From NCBI RefSeq assembly GCF_018141545.1, contig NZ_CP064356.1, positions 1,426,001 through 1,490,000 of the forward strand: a stretch of DNA of 64,000 nt, given 5' to 3'. Positions within the stretch are counted from its first letter, which is position 1. Every line of letters starts with the position of its first letter. This DNA comes from Miltoncostaea oceani. GTDB taxonomy: Bacteria > Actinomycetota > Thermoleophilia > Miltoncostaeales > Miltoncostaeaceae. The notes under the pieces were generated by a model. The model worked only from the letters and a program-made list of their open reading frames with translations. It searched no databases and was not told the DNA's origin. Below are positions 16,382 through 24,541 of the stretch, piece by piece. A program made the translations under genes and the position numbers.

Positions 16382-17479
16382 ATGGGCCCGGTCGCCATCA
16401 TCGGCGTCGGGCTCATGGGAGGGTCCCTCGGCCTCGCGCTCCGCGGTCTGGAGGGGGTCGAGGTGCGGGGCTCCGACCCCGACCCCGAGGCCCTGCGGGT
16501 CGCCCTCGCCGTGGGGGCGGTCGGCACGGCCTGCGCCTCGGTGGAGGAGGCCGTCGACGGCGCCGACGCCGTGGTGCTCGGCGCACCCGTCACGGAGCTC
16601 GCCCCGCTCGCGCGGCGCGTCCTGGCGGCCACCCCGTCCGGCTGCGTCGTCACCGACCTCGGCTCGACGAAGGCGGGGGTGCTCGGCGCCCTGACGGCGA
16701 CCGAGCGCGAGCGGTTCATCGGAGGGCACCCGGTCTGCGGCGCCGAGCGCACCGGCGTGGCGTTCGCCCGCAAGGAGCTCTTCCGGGGCGCGACGTGGTT
16801 CCTGACGCCGGGGCCCGAGGCGCGGCCCGAGCTGTTCGAGCGCCTCCACGGCCTCGTCTCGGCCGTCGGCGCACGGCCCGTCGCCATCGACGCCACGGTC
16901 CACGACCGCCTGATGGCCCTCGTGTCGCACGTCCCCCACGTGCTGGCGGGCGCGCTCGTCAACCAGGCCGCGGCGACGGCCCCCGAGGGCCGCGAGGCCC
17001 TGCGCTCGGCGGGGCCCTCGTTCCACGACCTCACCCGCGTCGCCGGGTCGAACCCGCCGCTCTGGGCGGACATCCTGCTCGCCAACACCGCGGCCGTGAC
17101 GGAGGCGCTGGAGGCGTTCACGGCCCGCCTCGACGACGTCCGCGCCGCGCTGGCGCGGGGCGACCGGGAGTGGCTGCTCGGCTTCGTCGGCGAGGCCGCC
17201 ACGGCCCGCGCCCGCCTGCGCGAGCCCGCGGCCACCGGCCCCGTCGCGCCCGTCCGGGTCGTCGTCGCGGTGCCGAACCGGCCGGGGGCGATCTCCGAGA
17301 TCGCGACGGCCCTCGGCCACGCGCACATCAACATCGAGGACCTGGCGACCCGTCCCGCGATGCCGGGCGGCGAGGGTGAACTGGTGCTGGTGGTCGACGG
17401 CCCCGAGGCGGCGGCCGAGGCCGTGCGGCTCGTGGGGGAGCGGGGCTACGTCGCGGCGGTGGGCACCCTCAGCGTGTAG
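16382..17479 (+). CDS. tyrA: Prephenate dehydrogenase with C-terminal ACT-like domain
   Basis: TyrA oxidatively decarboxylates prephenate to 4-hydroxyphenylpyruvate using NAD(P)+. The 365-residue protein opens with a Rossmann motif (VAIIGVGLMGGSLGLALRG). It has VTDLGSTKAGVL, GGHPVCGAERTG (catalytic His region) and LVSHVPHVLAGALV. Residues about 290-365 (VRVVVAVPNRPGAISEIA onward) form an ACT-type regulatory domain, suggesting tyrosine feedback. Its 3' end overlaps the convergent lipase-like gene by 34 bases. In many relatives aroA and cmk follow directly; here about 7 kb intervenes. Confidence 0.93.
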   Translation: MGPVAIIGVGLMGGSLGLALRGLEGVEVRGSDPDPEALRVALAVGAVGTACASVEEAVDGADAVVLGAPVTELAPLARRVLAATPSGCVVTDLGSTKAGVLGALTATERERFIGGHPVCGAERTGVAFARKELFRGATWFLTPGPEARPELFERLHGLVSAVGARPVAIDATVHDRLMALVSHVPHVLAGALVNQAAATAPEGREALRSAGPSFHDLTRVAGSNPPLWADILLANTAAVTEALEAFTARLDDVRAALARGDREWLLGFVGEAATARARLREPAATGPVAPVRVVVAVPNRPGAISEIATALGHAHINIEDLATRPAMPGGEGELVLVVDGPEAAAEAVRLVGERGYVAAVGTLSV

Positions 17480-19881
17480 CCCGACGGCACCGGTGGCTCG
17501 GCGGCGCCGGTCACCCGCGTCAGCAGGTAGTCGAGCCAGTCGATCAGGTCGGGATCACCGAAGTAGCCGGTGTGGGAGCCGGAACCCGCGATGCAGACGT
17601 CGATGCGATCGACGGGGAGCCCCGGCGACGGGAAGTCGCGCCGCCGGGTCCCCCACATCTGCCGGTTGGCCCGCTCGGAGGTCGGTGGCTCGAAGACCGC
17701 CCGCCCGATGTAGTCCCGCGGCCGGTAGGCGTTGACCCACGCACGATCGAGGAGCGCGATCCGGGCCTCCACGCCCGCGTCGCCCGGCCACGTGTACTGA
17801 CCGGGCAGCCGCTCCTCGTACGTCTGGCGGATCGGGCAGCCGAAGGTGAGGACGCCCACCGGCACGGACGCCAGATGCGACTGCGGCTCGATCTCCTCCC
17901 ACGGGCGGATCCCGTAGGTGCCGCCGGGCTCGGCGTCGCGGCGGTGCTCGTCGCCGAACAGGGTGGCGAGGGTGTACATGGAGCCCTGGCTGTGGGCGGC
18001 GAAGACGACGTGCGTGTACCCCTCCTGCCCGACCCGCCGGAGCAGGCACCGGTAGCGCGCGATCGTCCGCGACCGGACACCGTCGCCGTCCCCGTCGATG
18101 CGGAGGTAGGTCGCGACGTCGTACGGGATGTCGAGGAAGGTCCGCAGGGCCTTGAGGGCTCCCCCGACGTCGTCCTTGTACTGCCGGGGGTCCAACGGGA
18201 GCGCACGCGCGAGCACGAGGCCCCCGAGGATGAGCGTGCCGGTCAGGGCCCAGACGCTCGGCGGGATGTCCGCGAACAGGTCGTCGACCCACCCGGGGGC
18301 GTCGGGCCCGGTCGGATCGCGTGGATCGACGACGAGGTAGCAGATGATCGTCAGGGCGGAGCCGACGAGGCCGAGCACCGCGACGATGCCCGCCCCCCAG
18401 ATGCCGCCGAGGGCGCCCAGGACCCAGTCGAGGCGCGCCCCCGGGCGGTGGCGGCGCCGCCCGTCCACCTCCCCCCGGAGCCACTCCGGTTTGAGGACGA
18501 GCAACCAGAGACCGGCGATCCCGGCGACCACGAGCAGCACGATCATCAGGGGCACGAGGGGGAGCATCGTGTCCTCCAGCACATCCTGTGCCCAGGTCGT
18601 GGGAGCGACGCCGACGTCGTCCTCCACCTCCGCCGTCGCATCGGCCAGCGCCTGCGCCTCGTCCTCGTCCGCCGCGATCGCGGCGAGGGCGTCCGGGTCG
18701 CCCCCGCGTGCGACGACGCCGGGTCGGCGGGCGGATGCGACCGCCATCGCGGCCTCCGCCTGCTCCAGCCGTTGCGGGATGGCGTCGGCGAGGGACGCCT
18801 CCCACCTGACGGGGGTCTCTCCGCAGTCCTGTCCCCAGGTCCAGTCCGCCGCCCCGTCGAAGCACCGGAGATCCGGCGCCGGCGCCCCCCACGTGGCGTC
18901 CTCCGCGCTCGTGAAGGCCACCGCACCGATGCCCGCGACGAGGATCGTCCCGAGGAGGGCGACCAGCAACGGGCTCAGCACCGATGTCGCGATGCTGGTG
19001 AACGAGGCCCGGAGCGCGACGGCGTCGCGGTGCGACAGGAAGTGGACGAGGAGCGCGACCACCGTGGCCGCGACGATCACCGCCGCCCCCAGCCACGCGG
19101 GACGCACGGCGAAACCCGCCACGGCGATCACGGTCTGACCCAGTCCACCCTCGACGGATCCCGCGGCGACGATCCGCCACACGCACAGCCCCACACCCGC
19201 GAGGAACAGCATCCAGGTCGTCCAGCGCGCTCCGACGGGGCGCAGCCGGCCGTCGTACGTCCAGCCTCCGTTCCCGAGCCCCTTCCCGAGCGCCAGCACC
19301 GCCATGCCCCCGAGGCCGAAGACCGAGACGGCCGCCATCCAGTCGGGGATGCCGAGGGGCTCATCGACCGCGAGCCAGAGCGCCGTGCCGGCCAGGGCGG
19401 CCATCAGGGTCACGGGGATGACGATGGCGGCCGCCCACCAGGAGGCGATGTTCATGCCGAGGTTCGCGATCCGCTGGCGACGGCCCCCCCGGGGCGGCGT
19501 CGCCTCCATGCCCGCGGTCGCGATCTGGAGGGCGAGGCCGAACGCGGCGCCGAAGAAGGCGCGGAGCCCGTTGCCCGGGAAGCTCGAGAGGTCGGACCAC
19601 CGCATCTCGACCAGGTCGATCTCGGTCCCGTCGTGCCGCACGAGCCTCCGGCGTTCGGCGTCGTACCTCTCGCCCCGCCGCGACCGCTCCGACGGCACCT
19701 CGACGGTCAGCGGGGGGTGGGTCGCCGCCCCATCCGGCGTGGGCATCCAGCGGTAGCCGCGGGCATCCGTCGTCAGGCGCTCCGCGACCTGCGTCACGGC
19801 CTCGCCGGCCGGGTGGTCGCCGACACCCGGCACCACGATCACGGCGATCCGGTTCGCGGGGGGCGGCGGCGTGGGGGGCAC
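17446..19881 (-). CDS. Large membrane protein with a split alpha/beta-hydrolase (lipase-like) fold
   Basis: This 811-residue protein has no close named family that I recall. Residues 11-24 (NRIAVIVVPGVGDHPAGE) resemble the first strand and oxyanion loop of a lipase. About nine hydrophobic segments then occupy roughly residues 105-575, with a soluble loop near 335-455 that carries Cys pairs and is probably extracytoplasmic. The hydrolase fold resumes at about 600 with HVVFAAHSQGSMYTL (nucleophile Ser631), an Asp at 723 in NAYRPRDYIG and His770 in GSGSHTGYFGD, a plausible Ser-Asp-His triad. A cytoplasmic, membrane-tethered esterase or lipase is the best guess. Start is GTG 19881; a TAGGGT box lies nine bases upstream. 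The 3' end overlaps tyrA. Confidence 0.75.
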   Translation of the reverse strand: MPPTPPPPANRIAVIVVPGVGDHPAGEAVTQVAERLTTDARGYRWMPTPDGAATHPPLTVEVPSERSRRGERYDAERRRLVRHDGTEIDLVEMRWSDLSSFPGNGLRAFFGAAFGLALQIATAGMEATPPRGGRRQRIANLGMNIASWWAAAIVIPVTLMAALAGTALWLAVDEPLGIPDWMAAVSVFGLGGMAVLALGKGLGNGGWTYDGRLRPVGARWTTWMLFLAGVGLCVWRIVAAGSVEGGLGQTVIAVAGFAVRPAWLGAAVIVAATVVALLVHFLSHRDAVALRASFTSIATSVLSPLLVALLGTILVAGIGAVAFTSAEDATWGAPAPDLRCFDGAADWTWGQDCGETPVRWEASLADAIPQRLEQAEAAMAVASARRPGVVARGGDPDALAAIAADEDEAQALADATAEVEDDVGVAPTTWAQDVLEDTMLPLVPLMIVLLVVAGIAGLWLLVLKPEWLRGEVDGRRRHRPGARLDWVLGALGGIWGAGIVAVLGLVGSALTIICYLVVDPRDPTGPDAPGWVDDLFADIPPSVWALTGTLILGGLVLARALPLDPRQYKDDVGGALKALRTFLDIPYDVATYLRIDGDGDGVRSRTIARYRCLLRRVGQEGYTHVVFAAHSQGSMYTLATLFGDEHRRDAEPGGTYGIRPWEEIEPQSHLASVPVGVLTFGCPIRQTYEERLPGQYTWPGDAGVEARIALLDRAWVNAYRPRDYIGRAVFEPPTSERANRQMWGTRRRDFPSPGLPVDRIDVCIAGSGSHTGYFGDPDLIDWLDYLLTRVTGAAEPPVPSGYTLRVPTAAT

Positions 19882-19988
19882 GACGACGCGACCCTATTGC
19901 GGTCCGGTCCCTTACGCCACAAAGGGGACTCGTGCCGCCGGCGCGGGCGGCCGATGGGATGTGTGTCGAACCCCGCACGAGGACGCCG

Positions 19989-20561
19989 ATGATCCGCCGC
20001 AGCCTTCCGCTGGTCGCCCCCCTCCTGTTCTGCGCGTGCGTGCTCGGCGCGATCGCGGCGCCCGCCCGGCACGCGGCGCCGCCCGCGCCGCGCACGCTGC
20101 CCGTGGCCGTCGAGGCGACCGCGGCCGGGTGGGACGCGGCCCGCGGGGCCCTGGTGCTGACGGAGGTCGCGCCCGTCCGGGGCGCGCGGCCCGCCCGGAG
20201 GGCGCTGCGCGCGGTCCGCCGCCTGCCCGCCGCCGTGACCCCCACGACGGTGATCGTCGCGGAGGACGAGGAGGGGTACCGCGAGCGGCTGACGCCCGAC
20301 GAGCTGGTGGCCGAGCTCGACGCCGCCGAGGACGAGGTGCTCGCCGAGGTGTCGGGGCGCCTGCGGCTGCCCGCCGCGCGCGGCGGGCGCCCGGCGGCCG
20401 GCGCGCGGCCCACGCTGACCGCGGCGAGGATCGTGGTCCACCTGCCCCCGCCCGCGGAGGGCGACGACCCCTATGGCGACGACATCGGCGCCCTCCCGGG
20501 CGACGAGGGGATCGACGACGAGCCGCTGATCGACCCGGACGACCCGGACCTCGACGGGTAG
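19989..20561 (+). CDS. Hypothetical secreted protein with acidic tail
   Basis: Starting at ATG 19989 the protein has 190 residues: a typical signal peptide (MIRRSLPLVAPLLFCACVLG, cleavage near AIAAPA), a middle region with no recognised family, and a very acidic C-terminus rich in Asp and Gly (DDPYGDDIGAL, DPDDPDLDG). An upstream in-frame GTG at 19932 would add 19 residues before the signal peptide and is less likely. A weak GAGGA ribosome site precedes the ATG. The acidic tail could bind calcium, but it does not match a standard EF-hand or RTX repeat. It converges on the P-domain protein with eight bases between them. Confidence 0.6.
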   Translation: MIRRSLPLVAPLLFCACVLGAIAAPARHAAPPAPRTLPVAVEATAAGWDAARGALVLTEVAPVRGARPARRALRAVRRLPAAVTPTTVIVAEDEEGYRERLTPDELVAELDAAEDEVLAEVSGRLRLPAARGGRPAAGARPTLTAARIVVHLPPPAEGDDPYGDDIGALPGDEGIDDEPLIDPDDPDLDG

Positions 20562-20569
20562 CGCGGGCC

Positions 20570-22426
20570 CTACTTGCGGAGGTCGGCCGCCAGGTCGGCC
20601 GCCGTCACCGACCCGGGCGCGATGTTCGCCGCCGTCAGGCCCGACTCGATGCGGGCGGTCAGGGCGTTGAGCCGGCGGATCGCCGCCTGGCCGATCCGCT
20701 GGTCGATGAGGAGCTGCCCGGCCGTGACGCGCACGCGCGACGGGTCGCCCCCGGTGCGGGCCGCGATGCGGGTGACCGACGCCGCCGGCGCCGGCGCGAC
20801 GGCGCGGGCGCTCAGCACCGCGAGGCCGCCGTTGAGCTTGTCCTGCGTGACCTGGCCGTCGCGGACGTCGCCGCCGGTCAGCCGGCCGGCGAAGCGCTCC
20901 TGCAGCCCGTTCGCGCGGCGCACCGCCGCCTGGGCGACCCGCTGGTTGATCAGGAACTGCCCGGCGGTGAGCTCGAAGCGGGCGTTCGGCTTGGCGACGG
21001 GCGCGGCGACGGTCACGGGCCGGGGCGCCGGCAGGGTGAGGGCCTGCACCTGTGGCAGGGCGCCCGTCGTGATGCCGGAACCGAGCTGCTTCGTGCCGAT
21101 CGCGCCGCCGCAGAGGTCGCCCGTTACGAGCCCGGCGTCGATCCACGACTGGACCGCGTTGGCGCGTCGGACCGCCGCCTGGAAGATGCGCTGGTTGATG
21201 CGCAGCTGCGCCGTGGTCACGGCGACCCGCGCGGCGCCGGCCGGGTCGGGGACGGCGGCCGGGGCGGCGACGGTGGGCAGGCACCGCTCCGCGCTGCTGA
21301 TCGCGACGCCCGGGGCCGCCGGCGGCGCCGGCGTCTGGGGGGCGGGGGCCGGGGCCCCGTCGGCCGCCCGGATGCGGAGGGTGACGCCGTTCAGGGTCCC
21401 GGTGTCGCCGGCCGCGGCGTCCGTCACGCGGAGCGTCCAGACGCCGTTCGGGTCGCTGCCGATGAACGCCGCGAGCGCGCCCTCGGGCACGACGGGGCCC
21501 GACGCGGACGCGGTCGTGGTGACGAGGGCCGGCGCGGAGTCGTCGAAGGCACGCCCGACGTAGAAGCCCGTCGGCCCGTCGTTGCGGGTGCTGATCACGG
21601 CGGTCTGCCCAGCGGGTCCGGTGAGCCGGATCTCGAGGTCGCCCGGCACGTCGTGGACGATGTCCGCTACGACGTCGAGGTCCCACAGGTAGGGCTTCGC
21701 GCCCGCGACGGTGACCTGCTTCACGGCCGATGCCGTCGCGTCGTCGGGGATCTCCACCAGCCCGCCGGCGCTCGTGTGCTCCGTCGCCGTCGTCGGCGGC
21801 ACGGCGTCCTGGGTGGCGAGCCGCAGCTCCCAGCTCTCGAGCGTGCCTCCGTCCTGGGGGGTGCCCGGGTCGCCGTCGTCCACGTCCCGGACGTCCCGGA
21901 CGCGCAGCGTCCAGGTGCCCGCCGGGTCCTCGCCCACGAACGCGCCGAGGGCACCCTCGGGCACCAGGGTCGCGGCCGCGCCCGCCGGTGCGGGGTAGGG
22001 GCCGTCGGAGGCGAGCAGCCCGGCCGAGTCGTCCCACAGGGTGCCGTCGAACGCGTCGTCCGAGCCGCCCGCGGCGCCCGGGCCCACGACCAGCGCGACG
22101 GTCGTCCCGGCCGGCGAGGTCAGCGAGATGTCGAGGTCGCCCGAGGCGGTGTGCGTGATGACGGTCCGCACGTCCACGTCCCGGATGACGTCCTGCGCGC
22201 CCGCGGGGACCTCGATGGTCGACACCGTGGCGGGTGAGGTCGCGAAGGGGCCGATGGGCAGGCCGCTCCCCGCGCCGTCGGACTGCTGCGTCAGCGTGCC
22301 GGAGGCGACCCCCGCGGGTGGCCCCGGTGCGACCGCGGCGGCGGGGCCGGCGACCGCGAGGGCCCCCCCGATCGCGAGCGTCCCGCCCAGTGCGAGGTGC
22401 CTGGCCATGCGACTGCGTACCCTCAT
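20570..22426 (-). CDS. Secreted protein with two P/Homo B domains and three C-terminal INQR repeats
   Basis: This 618-residue protein has a signal peptide (positive N-terminus, hydrophobic core, AVAGPAAAVA). Two proprotein-convertase P (Homo B) beta-sandwich domains follow, about residues 50-205 and 215-355. Each contains the family blocks (SGDLDISLTSPAGTTVAL and PGDLEIRLTGPAGQTAVI; GTWTLRVRD and GVWTLRVTD). P domains normally sit beside a subtilisin-like protease, but no protease domain is present. After a Pro/Ala linker, three modules of about 55 residues share [L/F]-x-INQR-x(2)-QAA-[V/I]-RR-x-N-[A/G] and then a GL-T/V-xx-[D/N] block. The ATG at 22426 has a GGGAGAGG ribosome site. The function is unknown; surface adhesion or assembly is a guess. 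Confidence 0.8.
   Translation of the reverse strand: MRVRSRMARHLALGGTLAIGGALAVAGPAAAVAPGPPAGVASGTLTQQSDGAGSGLPIGPFATSPATVSTIEVPAGAQDVIRDVDVRTVITHTASGDLDISLTSPAGTTVALVVGPGAAGGSDDAFDGTLWDDSAGLLASDGPYPAPAGAAATLVPEGALGAFVGEDPAGTWTLRVRDVRDVDDGDPGTPQDGGTLESWELRLATQDAVPPTTATEHTSAGGLVEIPDDATASAVKQVTVAGAKPYLWDLDVVADIVHDVPGDLEIRLTGPAGQTAVISTRNDGPTGFYVGRAFDDSAPALVTTTASASGPVVPEGALAAFIGSDPNGVWTLRVTDAAAGDTGTLNGVTLRIRAADGAPAPAPQTPAPPAAPGVAISSAERCLPTVAAPAAVPDPAGAARVAVTTAQLRINQRIFQAAVRRANAVQSWIDAGLVTGDLCGGAIGTKQLGSGITTGALPQVQALTLPAPRPVTVAAPVAKPNARFELTAGQFLINQRVAQAAVRRANGLQERFAGRLTGGDVRDGQVTQDKLNGGLAVLSARAVAPAPAASVTRIAARTGGDPSRVRVTAGQLLIDQRIGQAAIRRLNALTARIESGLTAANIAPGSVTAADLAADLRK
20585..21231 (-). repeat. Three tandem coding repeats (INQR modules) in the P-domain protein
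   Basis: The modules lie at roughly 21231-21075, 20985-20830 and 20740-20585. Each encodes a stretch like TAGQLLINQRIxQAAVRRxN; the third copy has IDQR in place of INQR. The repeats are diverged at the nucleotide level, so they are old protein repeats rather than a recent duplication. Confidence 0.65.
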
Positions 22427-22522
22427 GTCCTCTCCCGACTGTCGTTGTGCGACCCGCCGATACTCCCCGTCGGTGGGGCCCGGCGCACGGCGGCCGGGTC
22501 CCCGGGGGTGCCCGGCGACGGG

Positions 22523-23353
22523 CTAGGAGGTCTCCTCGAGCAGGGGCAGCAGGGCCCGCGACAGGGCCCCGCCGCGCCAGGCGAGCGGCGACTCGCCCGG
22601 CTCCTCGATGAGGTACCGGGCGCCCGGGATGCGACGGACGTACTCCTCGGCGACGGCGACGGGGTGGTCGGGGTCGGCGTCGTCCCGGCTGCCGACGACG
22701 ACGGTCGGGACCGCGACGCCCTCCAGGGCCTCCATGCCGTCGAAGGCGGCGGAGCGCGGGATGGCGCGCAGGGCGTCGGCGACCGCCTGCGGGTGGTCGT
22801 GGCGCCCGAGGCGCTGGAGGATCACGGTGCGCACCGCGTCGCGGTAGCGCTCGGACAGGGTGAGGGGCCCGAGCGCCTCGAGGAACCCCTCGGGCCCGCC
22901 CCGCTCGAGCCCGGCGGCACGGGCGTCCCAGCGGTCGAGGTCGGGGCTCGGGTGGCCGCGGTGGGCGGGGGTGACGATGGCGAGGGCACGCACCCGCTCC
23001 GGGTGGCGCAGCGCGACGGCGACGGCGGTGGCCGACCCCATCGACTGCCCGATGAGCGCCGCCCGTTCGATGCCGAGGGCGTCGAGCACGGCGACCGCGT
23101 CGGCGGCGAGCTCGTCGTAGTCGTAGCGATCCGGCGCCGGTGCGGGTGACGAGGCGCCGTGCCCGCGGGCGTCGTGCTGGACGACGCGGTACCCGGCCCG
23201 CTCGAGCAGGCGCGAGCCGTGCACGACGTAGCGCCGCGTCGCGGTCAGGCCGTGCAGCAGGAGGACCGCCGGGCCCTCGCCCGCCTCCTCCCCGCGCAGC
23301 GTGGTCCCGTCGCGTCCGACCTCGAACGTCGCGGGCGGCTCCTGCGTGCTCAC
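22523..23353 (-). CDS. Alpha/beta-fold hydrolase
   Basis: This 276-residue cytosolic hydrolase has the standard order: oxyanion loop LLLHGLTATRR, VVQHDARGHGASS, nucleophile elbow ALIGQSMGSAT (Ser in GQSMGS), an acid near VVVGSRDDADPDHP, and a C-terminal region with LIEEPGESPLAW where the usual catalytic His would be. I see no clear His there (GESPLAWRG), so the third triad member may be displaced or absent. Close relatives include esterases, lactonases and haloperoxidase-like hydrolases; the substrate is unknown. GTG 23353 lies seven bases after the zinc-ribbon microprotein, so the two form a unit. Confidence 0.85.
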   Translation of the reverse strand: MSTQEPPATFEVGRDGTTLRGEEAGEGPAVLLLHGLTATRRYVVHGSRLLERAGYRVVQHDARGHGASSPAPAPDRYDYDELAADAVAVLDALGIERAALIGQSMGSATAVAVALRHPERVRALAIVTPAHRGHPSPDLDRWDARAAGLERGGPEGFLEALGPLTLSERYRDAVRTVILQRLGRHDHPQAVADALRAIPRSAAFDGMEALEGVAVPTVVVGSRDDADPDHPVAVAEEYVRRIPGARYLIEEPGESPLAWRGGALSRALLPLLEETS

Positions 23354-23360
23354 GCCGCGC

Positions 23361-23504
23361 TCAGGCGGCGAGGGGGAGTGGCGTCGCGCACTCCGGGCAG
23401 TACGGCTCGCCGGCGCCGTCGTCGGGCTCGCCGTCGGCGCGCAGCCAGACGACCGCCAGGTCATCGACCGGGGAGCGGCACTCGTGACAGGGGAAGGTGT
23501 CCAT
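23361..23504 (-). CDS. 47-residue zinc-ribbon microprotein
   Basis: The protein begins MDTFPCHECRSPVDDLAVVW and has a second CxxC in EPYCPECATPLPL, so four cysteines (CHEC and CPEC) would bind one zinc. It is shorter than most gene callers accept. It sits directly before the hydrolase on the same strand with seven bases between them, and diverges from the gene at 23514. An adaptor or redox/zinc-sensing role is possible but nothing in the sequence decides this. Confidence 0.65.
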   Translation of the reverse strand: MDTFPCHECRSPVDDLAVVWLRADGEPDDGAGEPYCPECATPLPLAA

Positions 23505-23513
23505 GGGTGCAGG

Positions 23514-24530
23514 ATGACGGGCCCGCCGGACGGCGGGCGCGTGTGCTTCGATGCGACCGTGGACGTGCCCCCTCCCGCCGAACGCGCCGCGGCCGAGGCG
23601 GCGCTCGGCCACCCGGTGTCGCACCTGCTGCCCGCCGCGGACGGCCTCCCGACGGTCGCGGCGTCGGTGGCCGGCGACCCGCCCCGGGCCCGCGTGGCGT
23701 GGGTCCGCGCCGACGGTGCCGTGGTGGTCCGCGTGGCGTGCCCGCCGGGGCGCCCGAGCCGCTGGCGGCCGGTGGTCGCCGCCGTCGTCGAGATCGCGAC
23801 GCCCGGCCTCGATGACCGCGTGCTCGTGGCCCGCGCCGCACCGGAGGCGTCGTCGGTGCGGCCCGTCCTCGCGAGCGAGGCGCCGGGCGACGCGGTGCCC
23901 GTCGCCGGCGACGGGCTCGCGCTGGCGCGCCTGCCGGCGGGCGTCGCGGTGCTCGGCGTCGACGCCCTCGACGCGTCGGGTGAGCCCATCGGCCGCCTCG
24001 ACCGGCCGGGGTTGTCGGAGCTGCGCTCGGAGGGCGCCGGCGTGAGCGGTCGCCTCGGGTCGACGCACGGGATGGGCGCCGGCATCGGCGGGGGCCGCTG
24101 GGCGCCCGGCCTGGCGGAGGCCGCCTTCGAGGCCGGCTACGCGATGCGGCTGCCGGAGTGGACGCCGCCGGGGATGGAGCGGGGGAGGCCCCGCGTGGAG
24201 CCGGACGTCTCCTACCCCGCCGCGCCGCCCGCCCTGGTCATCGCCTGGAACGGCGCGGACGGCTCGCGGGTGCTGCTGCGCCAGGCGCCCGCGCCCCTCG
24301 CGAGCCCCGACGGGGGCGGTCGCGACGCGACGGAGGTCGACGTCGGCGGCGTGACGGGGGTGCTGCGCGGCCGGATGCTCGTCACCCTCGTGTGGGAGAC
24401 GCCGACTCGCGCCTTCGGCCTGCAGGTGCGGGGGATGGAGGGCGCCCGGGGCGTCGCGCTCAGGGTCGCGCGCTCGATCCCGCCCGGCGACCCGGGGCCC
24501 GCGACCGCCGGGGCGGGGCCGCTGCTCTAG
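23514..24530 (+). CDS. Hypothetical protein with a DUF4367-like C-terminal domain
   Basis: The frame from ATG 23514 gives 338 residues; GTG 23541 is an alternative. The N-terminal two thirds is Ala/Val/Arg-rich with no recognised motif and no signal peptide. The C-terminal part (about 210-335) has AGYAMRLPEWTPPGM, APPALVIAWNGADGS, TEVDVGGVTGVL, MLVTLVWETPTRAFGLQVRG and VARSIPP, an order like DUF4367 domains, which are usually found outside the membrane in anti-sigma-like or sporulation proteins. The lack of a membrane segment is odd for that family. The TAG stop forms the first half of the -10 box of aroA. Confidence 0.6.
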   Translation: MTGPPDGGRVCFDATVDVPPPAERAAAEAALGHPVSHLLPAADGLPTVAASVAGDPPRARVAWVRADGAVVVRVACPPGRPSRWRPVVAAVVEIATPGLDDRVLVARAAPEASSVRPVLASEAPGDAVPVAGDGLALARLPAGVAVLGVDALDASGEPIGRLDRPGLSELRSEGAGVSGRLGSTHGMGAGIGGGRWAPGLAEAAFEAGYAMRLPEWTPPGMERGRPRVEPDVSYPAAPPALVIAWNGADGSRVLLRQAPAPLASPDGGGRDATEVDVGGVTGVLRGRMLVTLVWETPTRAFGLQVRGMEGARGVALRVARSIPPGDPGPATAGAGPLL

Positions 24531-24533
24531 GCT
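24528..24533 (+). promoter_or_regulatory. -10 box (TAGGCT) of aroA-cmk-plsC-der
   Basis: TAGGCT overlaps the stop codon of the preceding gene and is followed by eight bases and the aroA ATG at 24542. It has the same TAnnnT form as other operon heads here. It implies aroA has its own promoter now that it is separated from tyrA. Confidence 0.4.
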
Positions 24534-24541
24534 TCGGCGCG

